A DNA stretch of 64,000 nt from Neurospora crassa OR74A (GCF_000182925.2 NC_026506.1:3348001-3412000), one strand, 5' to 3'; counted from the first letter of the stretch, positions 17,687 to 29,321 are shown. The notes: a model not told the origin generated them from the sequence alone. Translations and numbers: made by a program.

Positions 17687-17694
17687 CTTATATA
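17687..17694 (-). promoter_or_regulatory. TATA box of the small Thr/Lys-rich gene
   Basis: TATATAAG on the minus strand, about 170 bases upstream of the ATG at 17519 and followed by a C/A/T-rich leader. Canonical TATA boxes are uncommon in filamentous fungi and usually mark strongly or conditionally expressed genes. Confidence 0.55.
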
Positions 17695-18339
17695 CCCTCT
17701 CGCGACCATCGACTCAATGCCCGCTTGAGGGACTGAGTGTTTGAATGAGCAAACGATGTGCGTTTGCTGAGATGACTCTCCATGGTTGGAGATGTGATGG
17801 TGTGTCATCTCATCTCAGTTCCTTTCCTTTGTGCTTGAGGTAGTACCGCTGTGGGCAAGAAGTGCTGCCATCTCAAAGGATTCGAAACAGTTTGCTACCA
17901 GCAAAATTTCAGTCCTACATCATGCAAGGCTTCGCCGTTGGATTTGAAGTGGAGGAGCAAGTGTTTGTCAGTTTGGGAAGAAACAGGATGACAGTTGGGA
18001 TCTAGGTGAACAGAGGCACTTGTTGATGCCTGGGCCTCTTGTGAAGTCGTGTTCATCCATCCCGTGTTCGAATTGGTCGTTGGAAGCCAACCAAAGTGTT
18101 TGCGGTTTGTCTGACATCTGGACGTTGGTTCATAGCCCCACTCATCTCAGCCGCAGAGGTTTATTCGTTTCGTTCGTAATTGATGCGGATCTCAGGAGTC
18201 CAAACTTACTCCTGAGAACAGCCACGTAGAGGTACATGCCTACCTAAGTGGTATTACCGAAGCAAGAACAGACGATAATCGGGAACAGCGATGCCCACCC
18301 GAGCTTCCCTCATTACCATTGCCGGCAACTAAAAGCGTC

Positions 18340-19566
18340 CTAGGCGCGGAACCGGAACCCATCCCAATCGTCCTCATCGTCCTCGTCATCTTCATCCTCC
18401 TCCTCATTCTCCTCCACTACCTTCCCCTTTGTTGTCCCCGCAGCATTCTCCTTCCCCAATGCCGCCAAAACAGCAGCAGCAGCAGCACTCGTCGTCTTTC
18501 CCACACCCTCACTAACAACATCCTTATCCCCTCCTCCCATCGGCGTATCTAACATCCCTTCCCCTTGTCCCACCCCCGCCCCCGTCTCCGCACCTTGCCC
18601 AGCACCACCCAACTTCCCAGCCCTCAACGCTTCCCTCCTCTCCCTCAACCTCCTCGCCCTAGCCTCCAATTCCTCCATAACCTCAAACTCGGTCTCCAAC
18701 GCCCTCGTGGCCTCTTCACGCTCGTCTTCAATCTCCATGTCCTTAGCCGCTCGGCGGAGGGATTGCTCTTCGTCATGGGACTTGGCGGCTGCTGCTTGTG
18801 CTGCTGAGACGGGTGCAGCTGAGATGACGGCCTCTCCTCCTGTTAGGGCAGCGGCTGCGGGAGGTTTATTGCTGGGGGTAGCGAGGAGATCCGCTTCGAA
18901 GGAGGCCCAAAGGTCGTCGTCGACTTGTGGTGCTTGTGATGCCTGTGGGGCGTCTGCTGAGGTTGGGGTTGGGGCAGAGGTGGTAGTGAAAGTTGAATGA
19001 GAAGTTGGTGGTTGCGATTTTTGTTGATCGGATAATTGGGAAAAGGGGCGTAGTGGTCCTCCGGCTGATTTGGGCGTTGTGGTGGCATCTGCTGGCGTTG
19101 CTGGCCGCGAAGGAATGGCGAGCTCGATGCCGGCTGTTGGCGTGAATGACTGCTGTCGGGTCAGGGTTGGTGGCTTGGTGACCTCGGCTGGGTTGGATGT
19201 TGGCGGTGTCGGTCCTGGTTCGGGGGATAGAGTGTTGGGGCGGGTGCGCTTGGATGCGCGGTCGGTCTCGTCTGTAGAAACAGGGGTGGTGGCTTCGTCG
19301 TCATCTTGAGAGTCGAACTTGCGTTTGTGAGATTGATCAGTTGATTCATCTTGCGCTTCAGTCTGTTGCTGCTGCTGCTGTTGGAGTGCCTGTAGTCGTT
19401 GACGATGAGCGGTGTTGCGGATGTGGCCATCCCAAAGAGCTTCGGTCTTGATGTGTTCCCGACAGAGGACGCAGACGAGCTTGCCAGCGTCGGTGTAGGC
19501 AGCGTGCGGGTGTTCTATCCTGCGCGCCGCGCGCTGTTGGCGTAAGAGGGCGCGTACGTCGGCCAT
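18340..19566 (-). CDS. ZNF830/CCDC16-like spliceosome-associated zinc-finger protein
   Basis: Likely a nuclear pre-mRNA splicing factor; the human counterpart ZNF830 associates with the XAB2 complex of the spliceosome (family knowledge). A single exon gives 408 residues. The N-terminus has the family block with a U1-type zinc finger: Cys32-x2-Cys35, then His48 and His54, within TDAGKLVCVLCREHIKTE. A poly-Gln run follows (about 63-69), then a Ser/Thr/Pro-rich disordered middle with basic nuclear-localisation clusters, then a helical, Arg/Glu-rich segment (about 280-325). The C-terminus is strongly acidic and ends DDWDGFRFRA, which agrees with the family tail. It is transcribed away from Med7, with 686 bases between the two starts. 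Confidence 0.8.
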   Translation of the reverse strand: MADVRALLRQQRAARRIEHPHAAYTDAGKLVCVLCREHIKTEALWDGHIRNTAHRQRLQALQQQQQQQTEAQDESTDQSHKRKFDSQDDDEATTPVSTDETDRASKRTRPNTLSPEPGPTPPTSNPAEVTKPPTLTRQQSFTPTAGIELAIPSRPATPADATTTPKSAGGPLRPFSQLSDQQKSQPPTSHSTFTTTSAPTPTSADAPQASQAPQVDDDLWASFEADLLATPSNKPPAAAALTGGEAVISAAPVSAAQAAAAKSHDEEQSLRRAAKDMEIEDEREEATRALETEFEVMEELEARARRLRERREALRAGKLGGAGQGAETGAGVGQGEGMLDTPMGGGDKDVVSEGVGKTTSAAAAAVLAALGKENAAGTTKGKVVEENEEEDEDDEDDEDDWDGFRFRA

Positions 19567-20252
19567 TGTTTATGTAGTCTTGGGTGAGACGAAGATAGAG
19601 TCTGAGCAGCGTAAAGTGACCCGGAGAGGTGAGAGTGAGGTGAGAGCAGTGGTGAGTGTTTCGAGATCTGAAATGTAAATGACGCCCCGAGGCCAATCAA
19701 GAGGAGTGATATTAAGTTGCCGGTAGGGGTGGGGTTCAGCCGTTCAATGTCTAGACTCGGGCTAAGGAATGTGAAGTCGTCAGACTGCTGTCGTGAAACT
19801 GATGAGCGAATCGCGACTCGATGCAGTTGAGGCTGCGACGTCAATGTTTCTTGTGGAGTCACCCTAAGCTTTTAAGACAAGCAAGGGTACAGAGTACCTC
19901 TACCTCAAGCCGGCGCCAGGGGGAGCTCCAAGTGTGGAGAGCTCTTATCGATTGCCGCAACTTTGCCGCGTCTGCTGCCTGCGACCATTCGTCTTCCCGG
20001 CAACGTCACTTGCAAGTCAATCAATTGATTGTCCCAAACACCGACGCTTCTAACCCAAGAGAACAACTGCTTTCGTATCGCAATCGCAACTCATCTCGAT
20101 CGCATACAGACACCAGATATTTGTACTTGTTTGAATACGCCAAAATAAAACACCAACCTCAATAGAAATACCGGGCGCATTACCAAAGAAGCACTGCGCA
20201 CCGCCTTCGCGACCTTGCGCCAAACACCACTCGCCCTCCATTGCAGACCATC
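19567..20252. promoter_or_regulatory. Shared promoter region of ZNF830-like gene and med7
   Basis: Two genes diverge from this interval of 686 bases. It must hold both promoters and 5' leaders. No TATA box was seen; the side next to med7 is CA-rich, like a leader. Confidence 0.55.
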
Positions 20253-21358
20253 ATGGCCGACACCGAGGACGACAACTCGGCTCTCGCCTCCTTCTTCCCC
20301 GACCCTCCTCTCTTTTGGAAGGCCTTCACCCCATCCAATCTCCAAGCCTACGCCGAAATTAAACAGCAATATGCCTCCCAGCACGGCATTCCCGTCGAGG
20401 ACGTTGTCCGCGTCCCCGATCTCCCTGCCGATTCAGACCTCATATACCTCCAACCACCAGCCGAGCCCAAAGATGGAACATGGCGACTATACGGCGAACC
20501 TCAGTCTGTACGTCTTGCCTATTCCCACTCCTTTCCAATTATATGCATGGCAACTAACCCCCCCCAAAGCTCGAAGAATCCCTCCAACCCCTCGAATCAG
20601 CCGGCATCGAACGTCTCGGCCCTCCCCTTCCGGGCTCAACCACCACTTCTACATCCAATACCCAAACCACCACCACCGACAGCCAATCAACAACCCAACC
20701 AACAACCGACGACACCCAACCCACCTCCGCCTTCCCCTCCCAACAACCCACCTCCCAACTCCCTCTCCCTCCTTCTTCCACTTCAGCCCCCGGTGGTGCC
20801 TCCAGTGGTGCCTCCTCCACCCAAACCCACGACACCCTCCACCTCCACCTCAAACGCCTCTCCAAGTCCCTCCTCCTCAACTTCCTCGAGCTTTTGGGAA
20901 TCATGTCCCTCGACCCCGCCGCCGGCTCCCAAAAGGCCGCCGACCTACGCACTTTGTTTCTAAACTTCCACCACGTACTAAACGAGTATCGCCCGCATCA
21001 GGCTCGTGAGCAATTGATTCAGTTGATGCAGGAGCGATTGGATCAGACGCGGGCGGAGACGGCTGCGAATCGGGCGGTGGCGGAGAAAGCACGGAGGGTG
21101 TTGGAGGGGTTGGGGAGTGTGGAGATTCCGGCTGTTGATGATGTTAATATTGCTGGGACTGGGACAGGTGGAGGGGATGGGGAGGCAGGGTATGGGTCAG
21201 CAGCAGTACCAGTACCAGTACCGGTGGGTGCGAGGACAGGCACGACGGTGGGGGATAGGCGGGTGGGTGTTGATGGGGAGGGGGCGGAGGAGGAGGAGAA
21301 GATGTATTGGGAGCGGGAGGGGATGGGGTGGGGGGTTTTGGATGCTGAGTTTGCTTAG
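20253..21358 (+). CDS. med7: Mediator complex subunit 7
   Basis: Subunit of the Mediator middle module, which links transcription factors to RNA polymerase II; Med7 pairs with Med21 and Med31 (family knowledge). Exons 20253-20507 and 20570-21358 give 347 residues; the 62-nt intron has an AACTAAC branch point. The N-terminus carries the Med7 hallmark of a Phe-Pro-x-Pro-Pro motif (FFPDPPLFW) and an aromatic/Pro-rich arm. After the intron comes LEESLQPLESAGIERLGPPLP. A Thr/Ser/Gln/Pro-rich insert separates this from the helical core (LHLKRLSKSLLLNFLELLGIM, about 175-195; then LRTLFLNFHHVLNEYRPHQAR). The C-terminal Gly/Val-rich and acidic tail is an extension not needed for the family call. The start is the first in-frame ATG. 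Confidence 0.92.
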
Positions 21359-22388
21359 TCTTGAAATGGATGTTTGGCTTGGGGTTGGGTTCTGGAAAAA
21401 TTGTGCATGGCGTGTCTTGTCCTGTTTTTGTTTTGTTGTGCGTATACCCCAAAAGAAGAGCATTTGGTCATCTAAAAGCCATGAGAAAGCAGATACTAGA
21501 AATTTATGATCCTGGTAATATGCAAAGAATTCAAGATTATGGGAAACTTATGCCTCAGTTCGTTTAGTGGAAGAAATGACTTCACAGTTCAGTAGGGCAC
21601 CACAGACCGGAACATCTCACCTAATAATGAATCAACTTGCAAATCACAAGAGCACAGAGTCTTCACTTCACAAGCCGGTGCAAGAAAATCGCTAGATTCA
21701 ATCTCCATTTTCTATCTTGAACTGGCGCGACCAGTTACCATAGCTATGACATGAACAGTTTGCAGTCAATTACCTAAACATGAGCAAAGAAACCGAGAAG
21801 AGGTCCGACCTTGATCGTTTTCGTTTTCCTCCTCCATTTCAGAGTCAACAACACGACTGTAGACTAGAATAGACATGACACTGGGAGAGTGGGAGGGACT
21901 TCTCAAGAGTTGACAGACCAACTCCACTTCAAGCGCCATAGTTACTACAAAAACAATTTGTGACCAGCAATAAACATCGAGCAAGAAAAGTGACTGACTT
22001 GAAAACCAAAGGGACGAAAACGGGCATATCATGATGCCTGATTAAACTCCTCCCCTTCCATAGTAGCCTTCAATAACCTAAAATACGCCCCCTCCAAAAC
22101 CAGAGCCACAATATTTTCACTCTCTTCCAAAAGTACTTGAATCTGAACTTTCCTTTTTATGTTCCTTTTTTCCTTTCTTCCTCCTTCCCCCCCACCTTTC
22201 CGCTCCACGTTTCGTTGACCGCTTTCAACAGGTAAACATACCTCTACCATGTAACATTTTCTTAATTCCCGTCACACAGGCAACTCTTCAATACCTATCC
22301 TCCTTCCCTTACAACAGACTAAGACGAACTTCCACCCCTCCGAATCTCAAGAAACCAACTGACTTCAACCCCACTAACGGCGCGGCTT
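21359..22388. other. Convergent 3' flank between med7 and the Bye1-like gene
   Basis: About 1 kb with no supported gene. Composition is ordinary to slightly AT-rich, as expected for 3' UTR and terminator DNA of the two convergent genes. Confidence 0.6.
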
Positions 22389-23630
22389 CTAATCAGACTC
22401 AGCATCCCACCCCTCCATCACATCCTTTGCCTGATTCTTCTTCTTCTGCGTCTGCTTCTCCACCGGCTGCAAACATAACAACCGCCTTCTCCTCGGCGTC
22501 GGTCTACTGGCCGGTGTCGCTTGGTTCGCACCCGTTGATGCTGAGCCCAAGACAGATGATCGGATAGATGACGCAACCGAGTTGGCCGAGGGAGATTGAT
22601 GTCTGCTTCCGCCTGCGATGCTACTTCCACCACCTCCACCGAAACCACCTAATATGCTACCGGCTGCACTGCTGGCTGCAGTACTACTCCTTCTTCTCCG
22701 ATGATCAACTACCGGACTAGCGGCAACCAACGGACTCCGCGGCGAAGGGTTTGTTATATGAGGATGATGATGAGGGAGGCATTGAGGACGACGGTCGAGA
22801 TGATGATTGAGATCGGTATCAAGCGGTGGCAGCGCCGGATTTTTTGTTGAGGCCGTTGTCGTCGTTGCCACTTTTGATCTTGACCCTCCTGATCCTGTTC
22901 CAGCTCCTAAAATTGAACCCCTCTCATCCTCCTCCCTTCGCGGTGTGCTCGGCGGTGGTTTCTTGTCACTTTTCTTTGTCGCTGCTGCAGGCCTCGTATT
23001 ATTGCTACTACTACTATTCCTGACCGCTGCTGCTGAGTCCGGGTGGTTTGTCCGCTGTCCGTCGCCCCTCTAGGCAGAAGGAGGACCGGTTGCTGCTGTG
23101 GCAGCCTGGTGAGGAATGGGCGGAGGCGGAATGGGCGTTTGCTTAATGGGGCCACCCGAGCCAGAAGTTACCGGTGGGATGGGCGGCGGAGGAATAGGAG
23201 TGGTTCGCACCGGCGGGGTGAAGTATTGTTGGTGATGCTGTGGATGAGCTTGCTGAGGCTGGGCCTGTGGGTGAGGCTGCGCGTGCTGCGGTTGCGGTGG
23301 TTGGTGCTGCTGATGTTGAGGTGGTTGAGGATGATGAGAGGCCGGTTGGGGCGGGTAGGCCGCTTGCGGCTGTTGAGCAGGGGCCTGGTGCTGCGGTTGA
23401 TGCTGAGGTGGATGCTGAGCTTGATGTTTTGGTGGGTGTTGCTGTTGCTGTTGCGGTTGTTGATGATGCTGCGGTGGAGGAGGGTGAGGTTGATGATGAG
23501 CCTGCTGCTGTGACTGGTGCTGGGGCTGATGATGGGGTGGATGATGAGCTTGGTGTTGCTGTTGATGCTGAGGCTGAGGCTGGAAATGAGCCTGATGGTG
23601 TGGTTGATGTTGGGGCGGATGCTGCGGCAG

Positions 23631-23663
<33 letters not shown>

Positions 23664-26461
23664 AACCTGATGCTGTGGATGATGTTGTTGGTGGTGAGGC
23701 TGATGATGCATCTGTTGTTGTTGATTCTGGTGCTGTTGATGGACCGGATGCTGCTGGGATTGCTGCTGAGCTTGAGCAGCCTTGGCCTGCGCATTTGTAC
23801 TTTCCCTCTCCAAAACATTGCTAAGGTAAGGGAGATCATCGCGAGCCTTGGGGTCCCGTTCGTAGATTTTCTTGATCACTTCCCATTCCTTCCGGGACAT
23901 CTTGTGGGCCTGAGGCAACAAAAAGGCAACCGTCGGGCTGGTGATGAGAGAGCCCAGTACTTCTCTAGCGATGGCCTCGCCTTGTTTCTGTACTTGGTCC
24001 ACGGCGGGATGCTGTATCTGGCTCACTGAATGCTGCTGGGCTGGCGGTGTTGGCTGCGGTTGCTGCTGCGGTGGCACTTGGGAAGGGGTGCTACTGTGCC
24101 TAGGAGTTGGGTAATTGGGGAATGTGCCCTGTGGAGATGTTGGTGAGAAAGCGGGCGTCGAGAGCGAAGGTCGATGGCCCGGAGGAAGGTTCGCCAGCGC
24201 TGGCGATGATGGCGCCGGTGTATTGGCGAAGCTGGTGTGGACCTTTGTGGACTGGTTCGCCACTACTTGGTTATAGTCATTAGTCCCATGTAGCCGCATG
24301 ATAGTATCGGGATCGTTACGGTAGACAAATACGGCGAGCAACATTGGCTCTGTCCTCGTCTCGGGAATGTGGTTGTCCGCCAGGTTGAGCATAAACTCTG
24401 GGTATTGACCTGTGCCGGGAAGCACGGGAACGAGGTAGGTGTCGCGGACGTTTGCTACCCCTCTGTCTCCTATGACTCCGTATCGCTTCTTGGACACAAA
24501 GTAGTCAACCAGGCGTTGGAACTGCGGCTTCGAGGCCGCCGACGTGGGCTGTAAGTTCACTACTACCACATCAGTGGGAAGACTATACCTCAGACTACAG
24601 AGGTAGACAATAGCCTGTTGTTCGTCAATCCGTCCGCAGACAGTAAGAGTCTTGGGCATCAACTTGTCCCATTCCAAGCCGATTGACTCCTTGAGTTTGG
24701 CGCCTCCAATATGCTTGGCCGTCACTTGGAAGTCCGCAATGGTGTTCATGACCAAATTTCCCTTCCATACCACGTCGGGGTCGAGGATCTCTTCCTTGGG
24801 CGAGTAAGGCGGTGATTGGGTGCCGTCATCCAAAAGGCGATCCACATCAGCATCAACCCCAGGTCCTGTCGATGTAGACATGGCGGATGGACGTCTGTGG
24901 TGAGACTGCGTAGGCGACCTAACACTTGAGAAGACTTTGTTGATATCAAAGTTCCCTGTGCTAGGCGACTTTTGCGTGTCCACAGTCAGATCCCTCGAAG
25001 CTCGCTTCGAAGCCGTCCCCTGAGCAGCCCTCTCCGGTCCCTCTTCCTTAACGCGTTTCTTCGGGGGCTCGGCTGTATCCTGGGGCGGCCTACGTACGGG
25101 GGCGGAGGAAACATCAGTCGAAAGGTTGAAACTTTCGTCCCCAATAACTTCCTCGCCCTTGTGCGTCTTTCGTATCCTAGGGACATCCTCGGTGATCATA
25201 ATGGACTGCTTCTCTGCCCTGGCCTTCATCTCGGCGGTCTCTTTCTGTAGCTCCTTTGTTGCCAGCTCCTCTGTTGTCATGGAAGCCAACATGGTAGGAG
25301 TAAGGGTGCCGCCAAGCAGGCCGGTCGTAAGGTCTTGGTTGGTCTTGAGGTTGTAACTTAGTGTCCGCATCTGGCCGCTATAGGCAGTGGGTTGGTGCGA
25401 ATCGTGGACAGCACGCTCAATCTGAATAGCTAAACGCTCGGCGGAGGCTGAGACGCCTTCGGAAGGAATGGACACGCCCTTCTTCTCGGCAACTCCAATA
25501 GAGTGTACAAGAGATTTAGAAAGGAGCTTGGCGGCGCCTTGCCGGAGCTCGGGTAGCTCACTGATCTTTCCAGCGATGTCATCTGGGGCCTTGTATGACG
25601 GAAGAGATGGAGCTTGGGTTTCTGTGACCTTTCGGACCTTTTGCTGTACGGAAGGGTTAGCCAGCGTCATGAAGAGAAGAGGAGTGAGAACCAACGTGAC
25701 GTACCTTGGGCTCCTTCTCTGGCACCGGTTCTGTCGTCTTGCGCTTCTGTCCAGCGGCGGTCTTGGCATCCTTCTTGGGCTCTGGTACCGGAGATGGCTT
25801 TGGTTTCTGGGAGACCTGGGCGCTTTCTTCCTTGTGGTCGCTCACCCTCTTGGACTTCTTCTTGTTGCCTCTTCTCCGCTTCTCTGCCTTTTCCTCCTCG
25901 AAGGCTTTGCGCCTGGCCTCCCAGGGCCTCTCGCCGTTCTTCATGCCATTGAGCAGTTCCTGGTGGTTCTCGGGCTTGCAGAGCTCGCAAAAATACTCCT
26001 TAGGTAGATCTTCGCTATACTGGCTCATGCCCATGCAGATGTTGTGCTGCCAGGCGCCGCACATGTCGCAGGCAATCCAGGGTTCGCCGGAATCCTCATC
26101 TTGCTCGGTGGCGCCGCAGACACATCGGATGATTTCTTCCTCGGGCTCTTCTGGCTCGGGGACTGCCTTCTTGGCGGCCTTCTTTCCGCGCTTCTTGGGG
26201 ATGTCGATTTGGTCGAGCTGTTCCAGAGCCTTGTGTTGACCCTTGGTAGCTCTAACCGATCGGCGCGGCTCGGGTTCTAGCATCAGGTGTTTCGTGGTTA
26301 GCTTTTTAAGTCACGAAGGGCTGAATGGCTCGGTATCTGAAGATGGCATGGGGAGTAGTTGGTAGCTGGCGCTGGCGCTGGCGCTGGCGCTAGCTTGGTT
26401 GTTTGATGCTATTGCGAGACGAAAACGAAACATGGTGACTGCGTAGTAGCTTACCAGACAT
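22389..26461 (-). CDS. bye1: Bye1-like transcription regulator: PHD finger, TFIIS central domain, SPOC
   Basis: Chromatin and RNA polymerase II associated factor; yeast Bye1 binds Pol II through its TFIIS-like domain and H3K4me3 through its PHD finger. Proposed exons are 26461-26455 (7 nt), 26276-25705, 25643-23172 and 23069-22389, 1243 residues in all. The 7-nt first exon turns the opening into MSEPEPRRSVRATKGQ, with a CTAAC branch point before the acceptor. The PHD finger is complete: Cys54, Cys56, Cys72, Cys75, His80, Cys83, Cys99, Cys102. The TFIIS-M domain is at about 224-345 and SPOC at about 483-635. A long Gln/His/Pro tail with a pure Gln run follows. The last intron (102 nt, 23171-23070) is an inference. 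Without it the protein stops at an in-frame TAG (23070-23072) with 1050 residues. The remaining frame then stays open for another 226 codons, ending EGWDAESD. Confidence 0.85.
26366..26392. repeat. (CTGGCG)n hexanucleotide repeat in first intron of the Bye1-like gene
   Basis: Four and a half copies of CTGGCG inside the 178-nt first intron (26454-26277). Confidence 0.85.
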
Positions 26462-27993
26462 GATGGCGGTTCTCGACAATGGTCAGGTCGGGTAACTTTG
26501 GGGTATGTAGTAGGTACGGGCTCAGTGGACAGCGAACTTTCCAGCCTTGTTCGGATACAATTGGGAGGGAGTGCTTTCGACTCTGTCTGACGCGCGCGCG
26601 GTCTACTGCAGATGGCTCAAGACATGCGTGTGGAGAGCGGATCCTCATGCGGGCATTAGACAGCGAGAGAAAGATATTTTACGCGTGAGAAAGTAGGTAG
26701 AGCTAGCAACGATGGATGGCGACAGTGACTACCCAGAGGAGGGCTGTCTCAACAACAACAAAAGAACGAAGAAAATGATCCTGAAGCTATGTGTCGCTGG
26801 CAGGCGAGATTCTTGCAGCAGCTAGACCTAGCAATCCTCAAATTATGACCCTCCTGGTTTGCGCAGGGCAAAGTGTTGATGCCTGCTGTTTTGCTTGTTG
26901 GTCGCCTTGTTGTTGCTGCTTCTTCTTCGTCTTCTTCTTCTTCTTCTTCTTCTTCTTCTTCTCCGGCAGTTGGATGGATGGACACTGTTGGATGGTGTTG
27001 GTCGTCGCAGTCAGAATGTTGGTGTCAGTCCTTCCCGTCTGCCTTCAGTCAGAGAGGGGCCCAAGCTCCACGCGGGACCGTTAGAAGGTCGACAAGTATG
27101 TACTGTAGTGTAGAATGCGGAGGGATCGTCGGGGACCCTCGCGTGACCGGGAGCACACTGGATGTCGAGCGAGGAATAACGCGTCGGCGATTCAGAGTAT
27201 GGGTGTTGTTAGCCGACAGCACAGCACGAGAGAGTTGGGCGACAAGACTGAGTGGTGTGGTAGTAGTCAAGTCGGATTGTCGAGAGGTGTTCAGAGGAAG
27301 AGGTCGCTGAAACGGAAGAGAGAAAGAAAGCAGCCGTGTCGCGACTGAGTGACGGAATTGTGGAGGTTGGAAGTAGAAGGAGAGGAGTTTGCTGAGGTGG
27401 AGGCGGCGACCAGATCTCTTGTACCGATTGTCCGCTTAGCTCCAGCGATAATTGTTAATCAGCCGGGCAAGCTGCGTACTGTAAGCCTAACAGCGGGACT
27501 CTCTCCATGGAACCCTGCTGGAGCGGGAAAGCGGGGTGATTTCGGGCACTGAGGCTCTGAGTGGACATTGGATAAGACGTCAGACGGGACCGGGAGTCCT
27601 AGAGGTATCCAGAGACCCCGGCAGGCAGTTGGCAGCTGGCGAGCGGGCAACCTAAGGTAGGTACCTAATCTGAACCTTCATCCGTGTCAAGGGAAGGAGG
27701 TAGAGGTACCTACCTTAGGTACCTGCCCGACCATAGGTGACGCGTTGGATGCTTGCTTGCCTGGAGCTCCAGGGCGACCTGACAGCACTAAGTCCACTGC
27801 GCTGCTGCACCTCAGCGTCAAGCCTTCCGCCTTCCGCCCTCCATCTTCCACGGCAGTTTGTTGAAGGAATACAAACCAAACCAAAGCAGCATCACCACCA
27901 CGACGCAAAAGACAAGCACTGGGTTGGCGCTTGCGAACGACGTACCAAGAACTAGACAATTTCCAGCAAGTAATCGCCATATCGAATTAAACC
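26462..27993. promoter_or_regulatory. Divergent promoter region of Bye1-like gene and proteasome alpha-3
   Basis: About 1.5 kb between two divergent starts. It contains a CTT polypyrimidine tract (about 26918-26962) and a 17-bp perfect inverted repeat with a 37-nt loop (27650-27666 and 27704-27720). No PACE-type proteasome box could be identified with certainty. No further gene is supported. Confidence 0.55.
27650..27720. repeat. 17-bp perfect inverted repeat
   Basis: The left arm, ACCTAAGGTAGGTACCT, is at 27650-27666. Its exact reverse complement is at 27704-27720. The spacer is 37 nt. Both arms contain a GGTACC centre and lie 270-340 bases upstream of the proteasome start codon. Confidence 0.9.
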
Positions 27994-29011
27994 ATGGCGA
28001 GAAGATACGATTCCCGAGTAAGTGGGCAGTGACCCGTCAGCCTGCCTTACCTATCGACAAGTAGTGGGCGGAGGAGGGGGGGTAGCAGTGGTGGTGTGGT
28101 GATGGCAGCTTGTTTGAAGCTTTTGGCGGTTCGCACATAGACTGACACGCCTTTCTCATAGACAACCATCTTCTCCCCCGAAGGTCGTCTGTACCAGGTC
28201 GAATATGCTCTTGAAGCCATTTCCCATGCCGGTACCGCCATCGGTATCCTCGCCAAGGATGGCATCGTCCTAGCTGCTGAGCGCAAGGTCACCTCCAAGC
28301 TCCTCGAGCAAGACACATCGGCCGAGAAGCTCTACATTCTCAACGAGTAGGCGCATCCCTTTCTTGCTCTGCATCATACAGTCGCTAACCTTATTGCTGC
28401 CCTCCAGCAACATGATCTGCGCCGTCGCCGGCATGACAGCCGATGCCAACATCCTCATCAACTACGCCCGACAAGCCGCCCAACGCTATCTTTTGACCTA
28501 CAACGAGGACATCCCCTGCGAACAGCTAGTGCGCCGTCTCTGCGATCTCAAGCAAGGCTACACACAACACGGTGGTCTCCGTCCCTTTGGTGTTTCCTTC
28601 ATCTACGCCGGCTGGGATCCCCAGCGCCAGTTCCAGCTCTACCTCAGCAACCCCTCGGGTAACTACGGCGGCTGGAAGGCGACCAGTGCGGGCGCCAACA
28701 ATGCGAGCGCCCAGAGCCTGCTGAAGCAGGATTACAAGGAGGACTGCACGCTCAAGGAGGCATGCGCCATGGCCGTCAAGGTGTTGAGCAAGACCATGGA
28801 CTCGACCAAGCTGAGCCCGGAGAAGAGTGAGTCTTGGCGATATTGTGGTCATGGATGAAATCATACTAATGTTTCCACGACAGTCGAGTTTGCGACGGTT
28901 GGCCAGACCAAGGACGGCAAGATCTACCACAGGCTATGGAGCGCGGACGAGATCACGGCGCTATTGAAGGAACACGACTTGGCGAAGGACGACAACACGG
29001 AAGACAAGTAA
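27994..29011 (+). CDS. pre9: 20S proteasome subunit alpha-3 (Pre9/PSMA4)
   Basis: Structural alpha-ring subunit of the 20S proteasome core particle, found in cytosol and nucleus; alpha subunits gate substrate entry and are not catalytic. Exons 27994-28017, 28162-28346, 28408-28826 and 28884-29011 give 251 residues, the usual length. The start MARRYDSR followed by [20 protein letters not shown] is the proteasome alpha N-terminal signature, joined across the first intron. [20 protein letters not shown], the NDNM joint across intron two, [20 protein letters not shown] and the alpha-3 hallmark [10 protein letters not shown] follow. The C-terminus is acidic (KDDNTEDK). All three introns have matching branch points. 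It is convergent with the PAP2 gene. Confidence 0.96.
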
Positions 29012-29321
29012 GATGGATGAATGCCACGCATAGTTCAGGATGGGGAACAGAGCGGAAAGCCGGCCTGCGTTTAGTCTAGAGAGCGCTTTCTGTACTAATA
29101 CAAGGAATGACCGTGGTACGCCAAATCATGAAATGGATATACAAACATGGGTCTCCAACTCCCAGCTATATGCTCTTTGACGTTCCCCGTGCTCGAAAGC
29201 TGCCATATCTGAAGAAGGCAAAAGTTTCGAGTGTACACGCACATCTGGCGCAAGCAAGATACATTACAGTATCAAATCAAGATATCTACGGAAACCATCC
29301 AAATTAGCCTTCATCCACTCA
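29012..29321. other. Convergent 3' flank between pre9 and PAP2 gene
   Basis: 310 bases separate the two stop codons; nothing else was seen. The two transcripts probably overlap in their 3' UTRs. Confidence 0.5.

Noticed and set aside
23240-23824. Long plus-strand frame rich in Ala, Val, Asp and Glu
   Set aside because: Antisense shadow of the Gln/His/Pro repeats of the Bye1-like gene.
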